Below, piece after piece: positions 34,923 to 49,200 of a stretch of 64,000 bases of DNA (the first letter of the stretch is position 1; each line of letters starts with the position of its first letter). The DNA is taken from positions 1,372,001-1,436,000 of the forward strand of contig JAWDGP010006834.1 of the NCBI GenBank assembly GCA_033675545.1, in the 5' to 3' direction. Position numbers and translations under genes: made by a program. The stretch comes from Elysia crispata. Taxonomy: Eukaryota; Mollusca; Gastropoda; Plakobranchidae. A model generated the notes under the pieces. It was given only the letters and a program-made list of their open reading frames with translations. It ran no database searches and was not told where the DNA came from.

Positions 34923-37222
34923 CTGAAATAATGAGAAAAAAAAAGGTAAAAATGAAACAAACATTGAAAATTTGAAACAATTTCTGTAATGATAGTGATA
35001 AAATATTATATGTTCTTGAGCTTAATCAAAAAAACTAATCCATTAAAAGTATTCCAGTAGTTAATTATACTTTAAATAGTGTTTATAAGTAGTGCTTTCA
35101 ACTCATCCAAATACTAAAATTTTCAATATTTCTTTTATCCAGACAAAAACAGACAACAACAATAACAAAAAAAAAACCTGAAATCATAGTCAGAGTTTTA
35201 ATTTATGGAATTTGATGTAAAAAAAAAAAAAAAGAAAATGATATTGCTTGTATGAACACAGAATTGGAACAGAAAATTTTGAAGGGTTTTTAGTTACAAA
35301 TTTAATTTTCTTCAAGGCAAGAAAAGTATATTTTCCCTTATGTAGGTGACCATAAACAATACAATTTTAAATTTACTAATTTTGAGAGCTTTTTTTTTTC
35401 TTTCACACACATCTGAGCATAAAAGAAATAAATTAAAAAAAAAAATCTGTATAGTAAAAGGAACATTATAAGGTTAAAACTAAATCTGATGTTGATTTGG
35501 ATATTTTACAATAAAATTGTGCTTTAATTTTTTTTTTCAGAGTACTTTCCAAGAAAATACCTAGACCAAATTATTTACTTATAGGTTCATAAAAAAAGAT
35601 AAAATAAGCTTTGCAAGATAAAATGATTTTCATAAAAGATTCATGGGATGCTACTCTAAACTTAAGGAAGGTAGTTGTAACAGACTCATATACACTAATA
35701 AAAGTATGGTTAAAGAAAAAAAAAGCCATCATGCAGAGTAAACAAATGAAAATGATTTTATAAAGATGTAGGTAAGCTGCACAGTATTCCTTGAAAGACA
35801 GTGATAAGATTAGATTTTACACAAAATTTTTTCAAACACGGGAACTTTTCATATACCTAACCTATAGATGGAAATGTTAAAAAAAAAATTAACGATTTTT
35901 TGGAAAACAAAATTAATAATTCATCGTACAGAAATCATAAACAAAGTCCAGAGCAGTATCTGAAGTCTTGTTTTCCTCTGTAAAACTTGTAACTCTTTCT
36001 TGTTTTTATATTGATGTACTTTTGAGGTTTTTTTCTTACTTTACTGAAATATGATTTTCCTTTCGCATGCAATGTTATTGAACAATTTTTGTGCTGCATT
36101 TTCGAACCAGTTTTTTTCTTAATATGTATACATGTTAAGACCTTTCTTGGCTTTTACCTTTAACAAATTTAATGTATTGAAATTAAAAACTGATACAAAA
36201 ATTTTAAATATTATCACTACCGGTAACAGTTGAACAAATATTTTACCCTGAACTTCCTTCATACCAAAAAGTGCTAAAAAGTCCATTAAATAATAAAAAT
36301 AAATAAATAAATAAATAAAAAGGGGAGATAAAAGTATACATAATCTGACAAAGTAAAAAAAAAAGTATTTTTTGTCCTAATAAACTCACCTTTTTAGGAG
36401 GATTCTCTTTATCATCATTCTCATTATTCTTTTCTTTCCTTTTTTTCTTGTCATTTTTGTCTTTGTCTTTCTTTTCCTTGTCTTTGTCTTTTTTGTTCTT
36501 ATCTTTATCCTTGTCTTTGGACTCCTTTTTATCATCCTCCTCTTCATCCTCATCATTTTCCTCCTTATCATCCTTTTCTTCACCCTCATCATTTTTCCCT
36601 TTCTTTTTATCTTTTTTCCCCTTGTCTTTTTCTTTTTCTTTTTTGTCGTTTTCTTTGTCTTTCTTGTCCTTGTTCTTCTCTTTATCTTTTTTGTCCTTCT
36701 TCTTATCTTTATTTTTTTTCTTGTCCTTATTGTCTTCCTTTTCATCCTCTTCATCCTTATCCTCATCTTCATCGTCTTTATCATCCCCCTTATTTTTCTT
36801 CTTTTTGTCCTTCCCTTTTTTCTTTTCTTTTCTCTGCAAAACAAAAATATTTATGTATCATACAAAAGCACAAGCAAATTTACCTTTTTTTATGTTTAAA
36901 TTACCATTATGTCTTTTTATAGCAATTCGCAACCTGACAATTTAACTCTTTAACATTTTCCAAAAGGCACACATTTAATTTAACTAAATGAAAAATAAGT
37001 TAAAGCAAGAAAACTTTTTAATTTTTTTCTGATAATTTTGATGTCAGGCCAAGAGGAAGGAAAAAAAATCCTTGTGAAACTTTCAAAAGAGGTGTACAAA
37101 AAGCTTTTTTTAAGGATTAAAGAAAAAAAAAGAAACCCACCTTGGAGCTGGCATCTTTTTCATCCTCCTCTTCATCATCTTCATCCTCTTTATCTGAAAA
37201 ATATTTGAAGAGTAGAATATTA

Positions 37223-37254
<32 letters not shown>

Positions 37255-40200
37255 GTAGGTAGAAACTCATTGGGGAGCTAGATAACAGGGAGTCTTCAGA
37301 GAAGAAACCCCCCCTTGTAGCAAGTGTTTCGGCCCTGAACCTCTGACACTCTAAGGGGGCCGGGCCACACCCAGGTCATGACTCCCAGGTGTCTCCCTGT
37401 TATCTTTTTTTTTTTGCACAGCGCCAGGATTCGAACCCATACCCTCATCTCTTGATGGATTGCTGATCCCGGCGCTATACCAGTTTGCCAACTGGTCCTG
37501 CGATGGTTAGAGTATTTTTAATCCTTATGAAGGAACCTCTCATTTCTCCTGCTCCAGATCCACCGGTAACTGTTTTCGGCTATTTCCGCCAGCAACTTTA
37601 GAACTTTTGTTCTTTTGTTGTCACATATTGAAAGTTTAGTTAGAAGGTCGTAGACTGATGACCCTATGAATCCTCTGGCACCAACCTCAACGGGCATCAC
37701 CACAGCTTTGTAACCGGCATTTTCTAGCTCTTTGGTCAGGTTCATGTATTTCTCTCTTTTATAGATGTGGGCCTCTTCCATTCTTTTTTCGTATGATACT
37801 GTTAGCTCCACCATGATCAATTGTTGTGTGGAAGCTGAATGGATCAAGATATCAGACCTTAATCTCGTTTCTTTGATTATACTGGGGTGACTGTCCCATT
37901 CTGGAAGATCTGCTGAAACATCCCAGTCATCACAGCCGTCTAAAAGGCATTTTATCTGGTTTGTTGTCTTCACTGGCCTTCCGTGCCATGACTTAGCGCC
38001 TCCCTCTGTAGTGAATATCAATGCCTTGGTATTAGGGAGGGTAGTCTCTCCTTTAGTCGTGCTTATGATTGCGGCAAGTTCCTGAAGGACTCTGTTATGC
38101 CTCCATGTATATCGCCCCTGTGAGAGGGCGATTTTGCAAGAGCTCAAGACATGCTCTGTGGTTTGCCTGCCTTGGCATAGCGGACAAGTGGGGTCCTCTT
38201 TCTTTCCCAACGGTACCAGATTTCCGTTTGGGGGCAGGAGATCGTACACTGATCTGATGAGAAAGCTGATCCGAAGTGGCGCCATGTGCCAGATCTCATT
38301 CCATGTGAGGGATTTCTGCAGAGCATTATCCCAATTAGTCTATTGTCCCTGTTGAGGTTGCTGGACTGCTTTCTGAACCCTTCTGGAATCTTCATTGAGC
38401 CGTATCTCATTAATGACCAGCTCTTTTCTTTCCCTTCTGCTTTTGACCACCACTTTGTTGTAGATGATCCTAGCCCTATGCGGTCAGTCTGAGTTTGCCC
38501 AATCACTTCTTTAATTTTAAGGCACTCCTTAGCTTCGTCTACGGCTTCGACAAGTTTCCATTTCCTATATATATATATATATATATAGTACACAATAACA
38601 AGATGGTATATTGGCAATTATGTATAAAGCGATGAAATACAGATGTAGTTAGGGAAAAATAATTTCAATGGAATCCGCTTAAAGTCAAAGTCAACACCTT
38701 TGGACCAAAAACAAGCGTTGACTTTATCCACTTCCAAGAAACAAGTCCAAAATTCACTTTCTAAAAACAAGTTGTCTCCCTTCCGTTACTTATCATTGTG
38801 GTCTCCCTTTGCAATGTCCCCATTTCGTTACTTATAGCAATTACTGTAGTTTACACACAAAAATCACAAGATATTCGTACATACCTACAACTCTTGATTT
38901 ATTTATTTTTTTCCATCTTTACCCTTTTTTTAATATGGACTTGGGAAATGGTTAACATTATTAAAGACTCTGAAAAGGATGTTATTGGTTAAGGCAAATG
39001 TCTGTGGGGCGTAAATTGAGCACTGTTTGCCACCTACAAACTTAGCTAGGCCTTGTTTAGCATGGTTTTAATGTACAGTGGCTTACTGATCCAATAGTCA
39101 GACAAAGAGCTATGTCTCGCCCATGCATCCCTTTGGGTTTCACCTTTTCTTATCCACCACGAGGTGTTGACTTTAAGCGAAAATGTCTCCCAAGCCGTTG
39201 ACTTTATCAGAAAATCAATTACTTAAACTAAGAAGGCAAATAACGGGACTGCAGTGTGGTGTTGACTTCAAGTGAGAGTTGACTTAAAGCGAGTTGATTT
39301 CAAGCGGATTCCACTGTACTTGAAAGCTGCATTAGAAGATTGTAGCTTGTGTCATTTAATTGTCTAGTTCCCAGGGAACCTCATGCACGTAAATGTTACT
39401 TGTGGTAGGTCTAAATTGTTCCCTAATCTCTATTAGAGTCTGGTAGAAAGAGTATTACTTTAATGTTACATGTTGAATGACTAAATGTTCCATATAAACT
39501 GAGAAAAGTAGGGTCTTCCCCATCATTGCATTTCCATAAAGGAAATCAATCTATCATTGACAAAGCAGGAGAAGACAAAGGGAAGATTCACATATTTCAT
39601 CAGATATTAGGAGCAAAGGAGTCTCTTAAATGCTGCCAAGTGTCGATAGGGGGCAGGGGCTGCCATCAATGAGGTTTAGAAAAAATGGGAAAAAAAATCA
39701 ATAAAATAACTATCAATAAATTAAATTGACAATAAAAAGTTCACAGCATAGCTCAAAAAAGCCTGAAGAGTAGAGGAAAAGTTTACAAATATCATTCATC
39801 ACCAAACTTCACATTTCAACCAAAGCTGATAAATTCAAGACAAAAATAAGTTGCTTGATTTAATTCCAAATAGGAAAAAATCTGATAGGGTAGGTGAAGA
39901 AAAATCTAGTAGGGTATTAGAGAAAAAACACTGTGGGCAAGGTAAGATGTAGTGTTTGCTGGATCTAAGCCTCTGACATCTGTTTAGCATGAATTTCTTA
40001 CTATAAGTTTCTAAAGGGGATATTTGAATATAATTATTGCACAAAATAACAGGCCACAAATTCCTAGTGAATCCAATTGAGGGAGGTAATAAAATACTCA
40101 ATATTGTAGAAACTTCAATACTTTTAGTCTAAGCTTATCAAACATAAAAACATCTTTTCCCAAAAAAGGCATAATTAAAAAGAGATGCTTGTAATCATAT

Positions 40201-43200
40201 TGAAACCAACACATGGACAGCACAATTTGAACTATGGCTTTTACTTTATCAAAGCAAAAGGGAAACTATATATTTTCTTTGCTGCCCCCAATTATTGACT
40301 TGTATCAAACAAATTTGTGTATAACTTTGCATTAACAAGTGGGACAACTTACTATATCTTGTTCCTAACCATGACCATAATTATAATAAAAAAGAATCAT
40401 GTAAGATTTGAATCAACACTTTAATGATGCACAAAAGATAGATTTCCCTTATTGAGAATGGACAACTTTAGATATAAGTACCTTTCTTATCCTTGCTCTT
40501 CCTGTCCTTATCCTTATCTTTCACCTCCTCCTTGTACTCTTCTTTGTCCTTCTTCTTATCCTTTTTGTTTTTTGACTTTTTATCCTTAGAGTCTACAAAG
40601 AATGGGGAACAGAATTGTGTTAAGCTGCATTTTACAGAGGTTTTCATAGAATCATATCATGAGATTGGAAACAAAAATATTCTTCTGTATCTAATATGAA
40701 CCTTCCATTCATAATTATAATTGAATCAGTTCAGCCTGTTATTGATGTTAAATCATCAACCATTAGTGTAAGCTATGGTGAAAGGTATTGCAAATTCTAT
40801 GAAAAATGTTGAAAGGTCTAAATTAATATCGGAGCATGAGTACAATTTTTCTATTTAAGCAGCTCATTTGACCATGATTTGTTGAACTCTAACAATGTGC
40901 ATAAGTAGTTCCTATGCAATAAAGACAATGAGGAAAATTCATCATCTCATGGATGATGTAATGCTTTTTTAGAGTCAAGTGTAGTAAAGTAGAGTTGGAT
41001 ATATTTGCCACCTTGAGCATGATTTGAAAGTTTGACAGCTTTCTGATTGGTAATGCTGCATTTATTATTTGTCGCTGTTTTTTTTCACAAGAAATGCAAT
41101 TTTGCGAACAGCTATGCTCACTAGTTGGAAGTCATGAGCTCTGCTTTAAAATTTTCTTAATGCATAAATCAAATAACGCCAGTAGTGATGAAAGTTCAAT
41201 AGTATGAACATTCAAGTGATCAAAAAATATAGGTGTCATAAAATGTAGAAATGGAAAAGTGATTTTTTACAAAAAAGCACTGTATAGATAATAAAAAATG
41301 CCTCTGACTATTGAATAGAACTCATGACTTCCATGTAAGGAGCATAACTCTTTGGGACATCTCATTCCCTATAAAAGAAAACAGACTACAATCTCCTCTT
41401 TTCTTTCATCGACAAAGAGTAAGAGATGATTGGTGAGTTCATAATTTACTTCACGAGAAATTCAAACTGTTTTTCAATGACCATCTTTAGAGAAAATTCT
41501 CAAAATTGCTGGATAAATTCTCATCTTCATCTTAATGGAAATAATTTTTTTTGTAACTTTGTTTTCTTCATTTGTTTCTCTAGGAACTCTTATATAACAT
41601 TCCCTCCCTGACCACCTATCCAGACTTAGCTTTTTGAGAATTGCTCAGTAAGAATATAAATTTTTCTAGGCACCCTAAAGCACTTAGCAGTGGACGAGCA
41701 TGTTCTTCCTTTTTTTTAAGAGTTTTATTTTTTCTAAAGCTTCTTGCATGTATTTCTTAGACCAGTTTTTACGTATTAAAACCCCTCAGTAATAAATTGT
41801 TATGCAAACTGCTATTTAAAAGATTATATTAGGCTTACGAAAAAGCTGAGATCAAATTTGGCAAAGTTAGTTAATATAGACTTACAAATCTGAAATTCTG
41901 TTATTCATCCCTAATTTTCTGAACTAGCAATCTTCTTTGACCTAAACTGATTGTATGATCAATAGATAAATTCTTCATCGTTATAATTAGACTGACACCT
42001 AAGCTTGTTTGTGAGAGGTGAAGATCATTCCATTTGAAATTTCCCAAAGGTAGATAGATGTGAAAATTATTCAACTCTTGCATAAGAATAAAATCTGTTA
42101 GCACTTCTAGCAAAGCTAAGACATGGTTATGTTATGACCCTGTCCAGGCCAAACAGCAACAGTTTGAATTGTTCCACTTCACATATCATTTTGCAAAATC
42201 CTAATCAAAAGTTTACATAAAATTTTAAAAAGTACAATGATATATATATATGAATAATATAGACCTTCATCTTTCTTTTTCTTGTCATCCTCTGAGTCAT
42301 CGTCATCAGCTTTGACCTTATGTTCTTCTGCTTCTTCCTCTTCTTCATCATTGTCTTCTTCCTCTTCACTTTCTTCAATCTTTTGTTTATTCCTGGGTAC
42401 AGGCACTGGACCCCTTACCTTTGAGATTAAAAAAAAAAAACAGGCACGTAAGTCTACTTCACGTTTTAATTTTTCTTTTGTTTAGTTTTTTTTTTTAAAT
42501 ATTTCAAGTTGAGAATCTGTTCCTTGAATGAAAAGTTGAAAAAAAGGATACTGCAAAGTAGACAAGAGTTCATAAAAAAAATTATATCAATCTAATATGT
42601 CTTCAACAGACGAAGCTAATTGATAAAAGCTCCAATGCAAAAAAAAAAATTAAATTAAATTTTAGTGCAAAAAGCTAGCTACTTGAATTTTTTTTTTAAT
42701 TGACCTTCAATGCATATAAATGCTGGTTATCAGTACTGTTCAATATAAGATTATTAAAAACATCTTTGCACAATGCTTGAAAAGAAAATATCAAACACCC
42801 GTTGAGCCACTAACAGATATAATGAGTGATCAACACATAAAATTTTCAAATATGATAGCACATATATGAAAAACATATCGTAATCTATGTTATCACCGCA
42901 GAAGATTTATTTCCATAATCCAATAATAAGTAGACTCTCAAAATCATTTGCAATCACTTGCGAGTAACAGTTAAGTTACCAAGTAGTTTTAAAACTTACG
43001 TTAGACAATATGTAAGATCAATTGTATTCTTCGCCCAAGCACATTATTGGTTACTTTGTTTGTAAAGCAAACCAACAGATGACCATCACATGCTTGAAAA
43101 TATTTCCATTGAAACATTGAATTGAGAAATGGTGACAAGCTAAAACCTCATAAAGCCTAAAAAAAAATTATATTCATTATAAAAAATGCAAAAAGAAAAA

Positions 43201-46200
43201 ATCAAATTAGTTATTGATCTCCTGTAAACTATTTTGTGTCTCTACGAGATTAGACAATGTCAGAAAAAAAGGAAACAAACAGGCTTAAGCTAAAATAACA
43301 AATATTTTAACTTCTCATACAATTATTTTCATTCAATCTTTTCATGCATGTGTGTCTTTGATGAAGAAAATTAGTATGGAGATTAGAAAAGATATCAAGC
43401 CTAAATTATACTTTGGCGAGTTTCACAATGGTTATACTTACAGGCTACATTATGGAGGAAAACAGCAGTCATAAACAGAGATAAGCAATGAAATAAAATT
43501 TAACTGGGAGGGAGAAGTACTCATTAACGGGTTCGACTACTGACGTAATGCAACTATAGTAGCCCGATAGATTCACTAGATGTTGTGGCAAAGTTAGTAG
43601 ATCCCATGAGATAAATTCTCAACAGACATATGGTCTGCTGTTAATTGATTGTGTGAATAATGGACTTTTGAAAAATCATTTTATATTTCAAATGAAAGAG
43701 AAAAAAAGACATAACTGGCTAAAGTCAAAAGAAAGAGATGGTCTGTTTTTAATTAATTTTATGAATAATGGACTTCTTAGTATCATTTAATACTTCAAAT
43801 TAAAAAAAAAAAAAGGAAAAGGTGGGTGATGGCAATTTTTTTTGCTAGCATCTTCCATTGCCATGGACGTCAATAATCCTCGTCGAGCAACTATGATTCA
43901 GTTTAAAGCTTATTGGAAAATGGAAATAAATTCAAAGAATTACATATTTCATAATTTCATCATGGCTTCCTATCTGAAATACAGAAAAAGGTGGAATAAG
44001 CGCTTTTTTTAAATTTTTTTTAAAGAAGAGATTGTGACAAAAAGACAAAACAATGACACAAACAGCTGTAAATTCAAGAACATAACCACCACAATTTTAA
44101 ACAGAGTTCAGATTCAAAGGGAATCACATGTAAAATATTGCACCATGACAGACTTATAGACCTACATAAATAGTTCAAATCACACTACAAATAACAATTA
44201 ATATCAGCACATTAGGTTAATAAGGCACAGTGAATAGCATCAGTAGAAATAGAACCCAAAATAACATTGAGGGTGCCACATCTAGAGAAAAGATAAATGT
44301 GTTTCAAAACATTATGATCGCAAGTCATTAAGAAAAAATTGTGTTTCTGTACCGCAAAAAAAATAGAGCCCCTAATGTTATATATTGATCTAGCACAACT
44401 TTTTACAAGGATATATGAAACGAAAGGTGGTGAAAGTATATGGGAAATGTCTACGACATAGACACTCTGAAAGATAAGCTTACTGGCGAGAAGCTTATTG
44501 CAGCACCATTGGTCTCTTGAACTCTCTGATTTTTTGGCAAACTCTCTTCCTCTGACTCTTCATCATCACTCCAATCATCAATTTTATCATTCCCATTTTC
44601 ATCCAAAGATTTTGTATTAAGGGACAGCTTGGGCTCTTGCTTTATTTCTTCTTCTCTCAAAAGATCAGCATCATCTCCCTCAGTATCTTTGATTGCTGAT
44701 TCTTCATTTCCAATTTTCTTCCCTTCTGTTCCTTCTTCTGGGGCATCTTCAGCACAAGTTTTGGTGTCCTTTTTTTCTTCTTCTTTATGTTCTGTCACTT
44801 CTTCCTCATTTTCCTCTTTAACTTCTTCTTCCTCTTCATCCTCCTCATCATCTCCATCATGGCCATCTGATATATGGCTCTTATCCTGCAAAGCCACAGC
44901 AACTGCATTAGATCTTTATTTATTGAAAAAAAAATGATTTGGTCAGAACCGGTTTAAAAGGAATAAAAAAAAGTCTAACACCTCTGAATATTTTTTCCAG
45001 AGGAATGGCGAAGGTAAAACAGAACATTTTCTGCCATTTTTTTTATTTTAAAAATAAAACAAAACAAAAAACAAAAAGAAATTTTGAAAACAATTGAATT
45101 TCTAAAAAAAAAAAAAATTAAATGAGAATGTGAAGAGAGGAGGTGGGGGCAAAAAGTGTTTCTTTTGTGCTTAAATAAAATGATCAAACAGCACTGACTA
45201 AAAAATTTTTAAATGATTATAACTTAAGAAGTCTTTGTTGCGAAAAAAAAAAAAATGAAGGATATGAAAAGGATGAGAGGAAGAGAGGAAAACAAAGAAG
45301 AAGAAGCAGAGGGAGGAGCAGGAGAATAAAACCGAACAACAGTAAAAACTGATTTAACAAAGTAACAACAGAAACTGGAACGAAATTATGGCAAGATTAG
45401 CAGTTTTGACATCTTGAACAAGAAACGATGTTTAAACTACAATTTTTCTCAGCAAATTGAGAAGAGATCAACATAATAAATGAGACCAGACTTTAAAACT
45501 CCTCACATAGAATTTCTACCTACTTGGTGCATTTCAAATGGGAAACAAGCTGATTCACGTGTTTGGTCTTCAATTAAAAATAAATTCCTTTCCAGTTTGA
45601 TTAACTTCAACAAACATATGTCTTGCATCCAGTCTAAATGAGTCACATTCTAACTTATTTGTATTTAAAACAGCGCATTCTACTGTAACATTTGCAATGA
45701 TAACAAATCATTTAAATCATATTTTAAAAAAAATCATTATTAAGCTTTCCTGAAAGAAAAGGAGAAGTGTTTCTACTTCCAAATACTGTTTTTCAAAACT
45801 CATAATACTCACATCCAACTCATACTACTCCCTGAAAAACAAGGTTTTTTTGTTTTCCACACATTAAAATCAAGGAAAAATTATGCTTTACATCACATTC
45901 AACCAAAGTGAAATAGAAATTCAACTTTGAGGACAGGACCATTAAAACTCATTAAAAATTGATATTTTATCAGGAAAATCTACAGCATTCAGATAAAAAG
46001 ATACCACTCACCAAGAATAAACTTTGACAAACATACAAATGTAACATATCTTGAGGGCATCCCTTTAAAAGCTTCTTTACTTTAACTCAAAGATGGATTT
46101 AAGGGAAATGTACTTTTGCTTTTAGTATTTATTTTTAGTAATTAGCAGCCTTACACTGATTACAGAAAACATACAGTTGAATTCATTCAAATGCAAGAAA

Positions 46201-49200
46201 GACCCTAGCCAAAGTGCTAGGTATCTAAGCATAATATTTATCAGCAAAGAGTTCATAAACATAAAAGTATTGTTTTGTTCATGATTCAACTGCTTTGGCA
46301 CATGAAATAGGGTGGGGGTGCAGTCTTCTTGTCAAAAGTTTGCGATGCAAAAGTAGAAAAAACTTATTATTTTTTGCATGTTTGTTTTTATGAAAAATCG
46401 AAGATTGATTTCATAAAACGGGTATAAAAAATTTTATAATGGTTGAAGTGGAATGGGTGTCACATATTAAAGCCAGTATCAACATAGCATTGAGTCAAAA
46501 GTGCCATATCCAAGTAAACCATATCAGTTAGCTTTTTGGTGAGACTTAATGGTAAAGGTCTTCGAACTCAATGCAAAAGCTGTACAAACAAGGTGCAGGC
46601 CATCTTAAAGTATACATGTATTATACCTGCACAGTGGGCAGGGGTCTGCGCTGTGGAGACCTAATAGGTGTGGCTAAACTGTGCCCAAGTCGAGGAGAAA
46701 TACATGAGTTTAAAGTGTCCTGGATTGCCATTCCAAAAATTGGGGATAAATATAAAACAGTAGATTGGAAAATGTTTCTAGAAAAAACCATTGACCTTAA
46801 AAATCACATACAAATCTCTCATCTTTTATGTTACTTTAATCGGCTGAAATATGGCTTTGCAAAATATAGACACATTGGGGTTTATGATTATTTCATAACA
46901 AATTATCTTATCTGCATTTTTCTTCGTTTTATTCACATTTAAAAAATAAAGAACAACAAAAAGTCTGTTTTTTAACATACTTGACTATTAACTTTAATTC
47001 ATCTGGTAGAAAACAACCAATTACATAATTTATATCAACATATTTTAAAGAGGGTTGACCAATATAGGTCAGGATCAAAGGTTTTTACAACCTACATTTT
47101 TTTAATCATAAAAAACTTGGGGGGGGTGAATGATCAGCCCTAATTAAATCACTACCTGAAACTGAGGTGGGCCTTTCCTTGGTGAAGGCAATGGTGTAGA
47201 ATTGAAGGCCTGTTTTCAAAGCAAAATCAGTTTATTTATGTCTGATGACTCGGTCTTATGAGTTGAATGTCACAGGTGTCATTTTGAACTAGATTTTTTA
47301 AATTTTTTTTAACTATTCTTGTTTATATATAATTTTGAGAAAAAAAAATTAAAAACAAAAGCAAAAACAAAGTAAAAAAAAAAATTCTTCCTCTTAAGGA
47401 GTAAAATGATACTGAAAGTATTAACATATTTTTTCTAAATGTGTGACTTGAGGGTTCAATAACATTGGCATATGAGAGAAAATTTATTGAACGATTGTAA
47501 TTTACTAGAATTGCTTGAAAAAACACATTGAAAAAAAATTGCTAAAATAATAAATTAAAGAAAACTAGACTAATATTTTCAACTTATAAATCCACATGAA
47601 GGATGAAAATGAAATATAAAAGTAAAAAAAAAAAACTAAAAAAAAACTTCTGACAAGACAGAGTGACATGATTTTTTTTGAGTTAAAAGAATGATAAAAG
47701 GAGCCTTTTCTGAAAAAAAAAATTCTTAAAGTGTCTTTAAAAATCAAAACTCAAATGATGTCTAAAGGCATAAGGTTATAATAAAAAATTACAACTAATT
47801 TAAAGAGTCAACATTGAAAGATTCAAAGAATAGCTTTGTTATCCTTGAAAAAAATTTTATTGACTAAATGCATTTCCAAGATGAATGATTTTATTTTATT
47901 AGCAGAGACAATAAAATGGCTTAGAACAAGGAGAATTATTATCTAAACCAACACACCTTGGTCTTGGTGTCCTCTTTTTCTTCATCCACTTCTGAGTCTA
48001 TATTTTCTTGTTCATTCTCATCTCTCTTGGACGTCTTACCTGTAATTAAGGTTAATTTCATCTACAATATATTTTGATTGCTTTTGTCTTAAAAATCCCA
48101 CCTTTAAGTCTTGTAAAGTCAATTACATCTAAATTACTTAGTTATATTTTAAGTGTAATTAATAATTTCCATTGTGAATGTCATTAATTCTAATGAATCA
48201 GAAAAAAAATCAAACTGCCGATTTATAGCACTGCAATATAAAGTTTACAATCTGATAAAGTTAATCTGCAATAATCTAAGACTTATTGATTGAGTGTGAT
48301 GTTAGCACATCCATGTTGTAGAAACAAGTAGCAAGATACATTTAAAAAGAATTTTTAACTCACATAGAGCTGGAGGAAGCTTTATGAAAAACTCTATAGA
48401 GATCTAAGTACTATGATAATTAACTTTTATACCAGAGCTAATCTTAAATTAATGAATATCAATACACAATCCTCTCACTACCTATGCTAAAACAAGAGAG
48501 AATTCTACCAAATCATTATAATCTAAAACATGAACGTACTAAAAGTTGGTCATTTTTACGAATAAATTACAAAATACACAAAAAATGAGGAAGTGATTTC
48601 ACCATAGAATACTAAAAAAACTCAACTATTAAAAGTAGCAAATGTGGCATTACAAATATTAAATATAGAAAAGCTCAAACCATTTGCAAGACTTCCAATG
48701 CTTGGAACCATAGTCCTGTTGAGAGCGCTTCCATTTTGTTTTAGCTCAGGTTGAGACTTAGAGACAGGCATGGTTGCACTGAGAGATGGCAGACCACGGT
48801 TAGACTTGAGAACTGGAAGAGTTTGATTCAGCTGGGAAAAGGTATGCTAAGAAAAAAATAGTAAAGAGTGACATGAGAACTTGCTCAGAATACAAAGAAA
48901 AGTATTAATATCAATTTTGTGAATGGATATTGTTGCAACAGTTTCTTGCCACAAGGGAAAAAAAAAGACGACAGGCTCTTTACCTTTATATAAGACTTTA
49001 AAAAATTATACAATTCATTTCTCATATACCAAATTGCAGGATGACCCAACATTTTATTCTTTTTGAAACAAGTCCATTATATCGCCTATTCATATCCGTT
49101 AAGTAAAAAATGAAAAGTTAGAGATTTTTTCCGCTAAATAAATACCATTAAAGGATCTAAAGGTAGTACCTTTAAAAACTGTATGAAATACTGCAATCAA

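Noticed and set aside
36448..36945. 165-codon Ser/Phe/Leu-rich frame on the plus strand
   Set aside because: Antisense shadow of RPGR exon 18, whose purine-rich code gives a stop-free complement.
37320..37360. Hammerhead-like GGGCCGAAACAC in the minus strand of the SINE
   Set aside because: The CUGANGA core is absent upstream and no stem I or III can be formed.
37424..37500. Possible tRNA gene (minus strand, perfect B box)
   Set aside because: No proper cloverleaf could be made and it leads into an A-run and SINE body, so it is a SINE head.
38144..38617. Second minus frame of the R2-type fragment as a separate gene
   Set aside because: Its left half is the family text in a shifted frame and its right half overlaps the main frame; it is one broken element.
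46571..46942. 123-codon plus-strand frame in RPGR intron 13
   Set aside because: No family likeness or splice support; intronic and antisense to RPGR.
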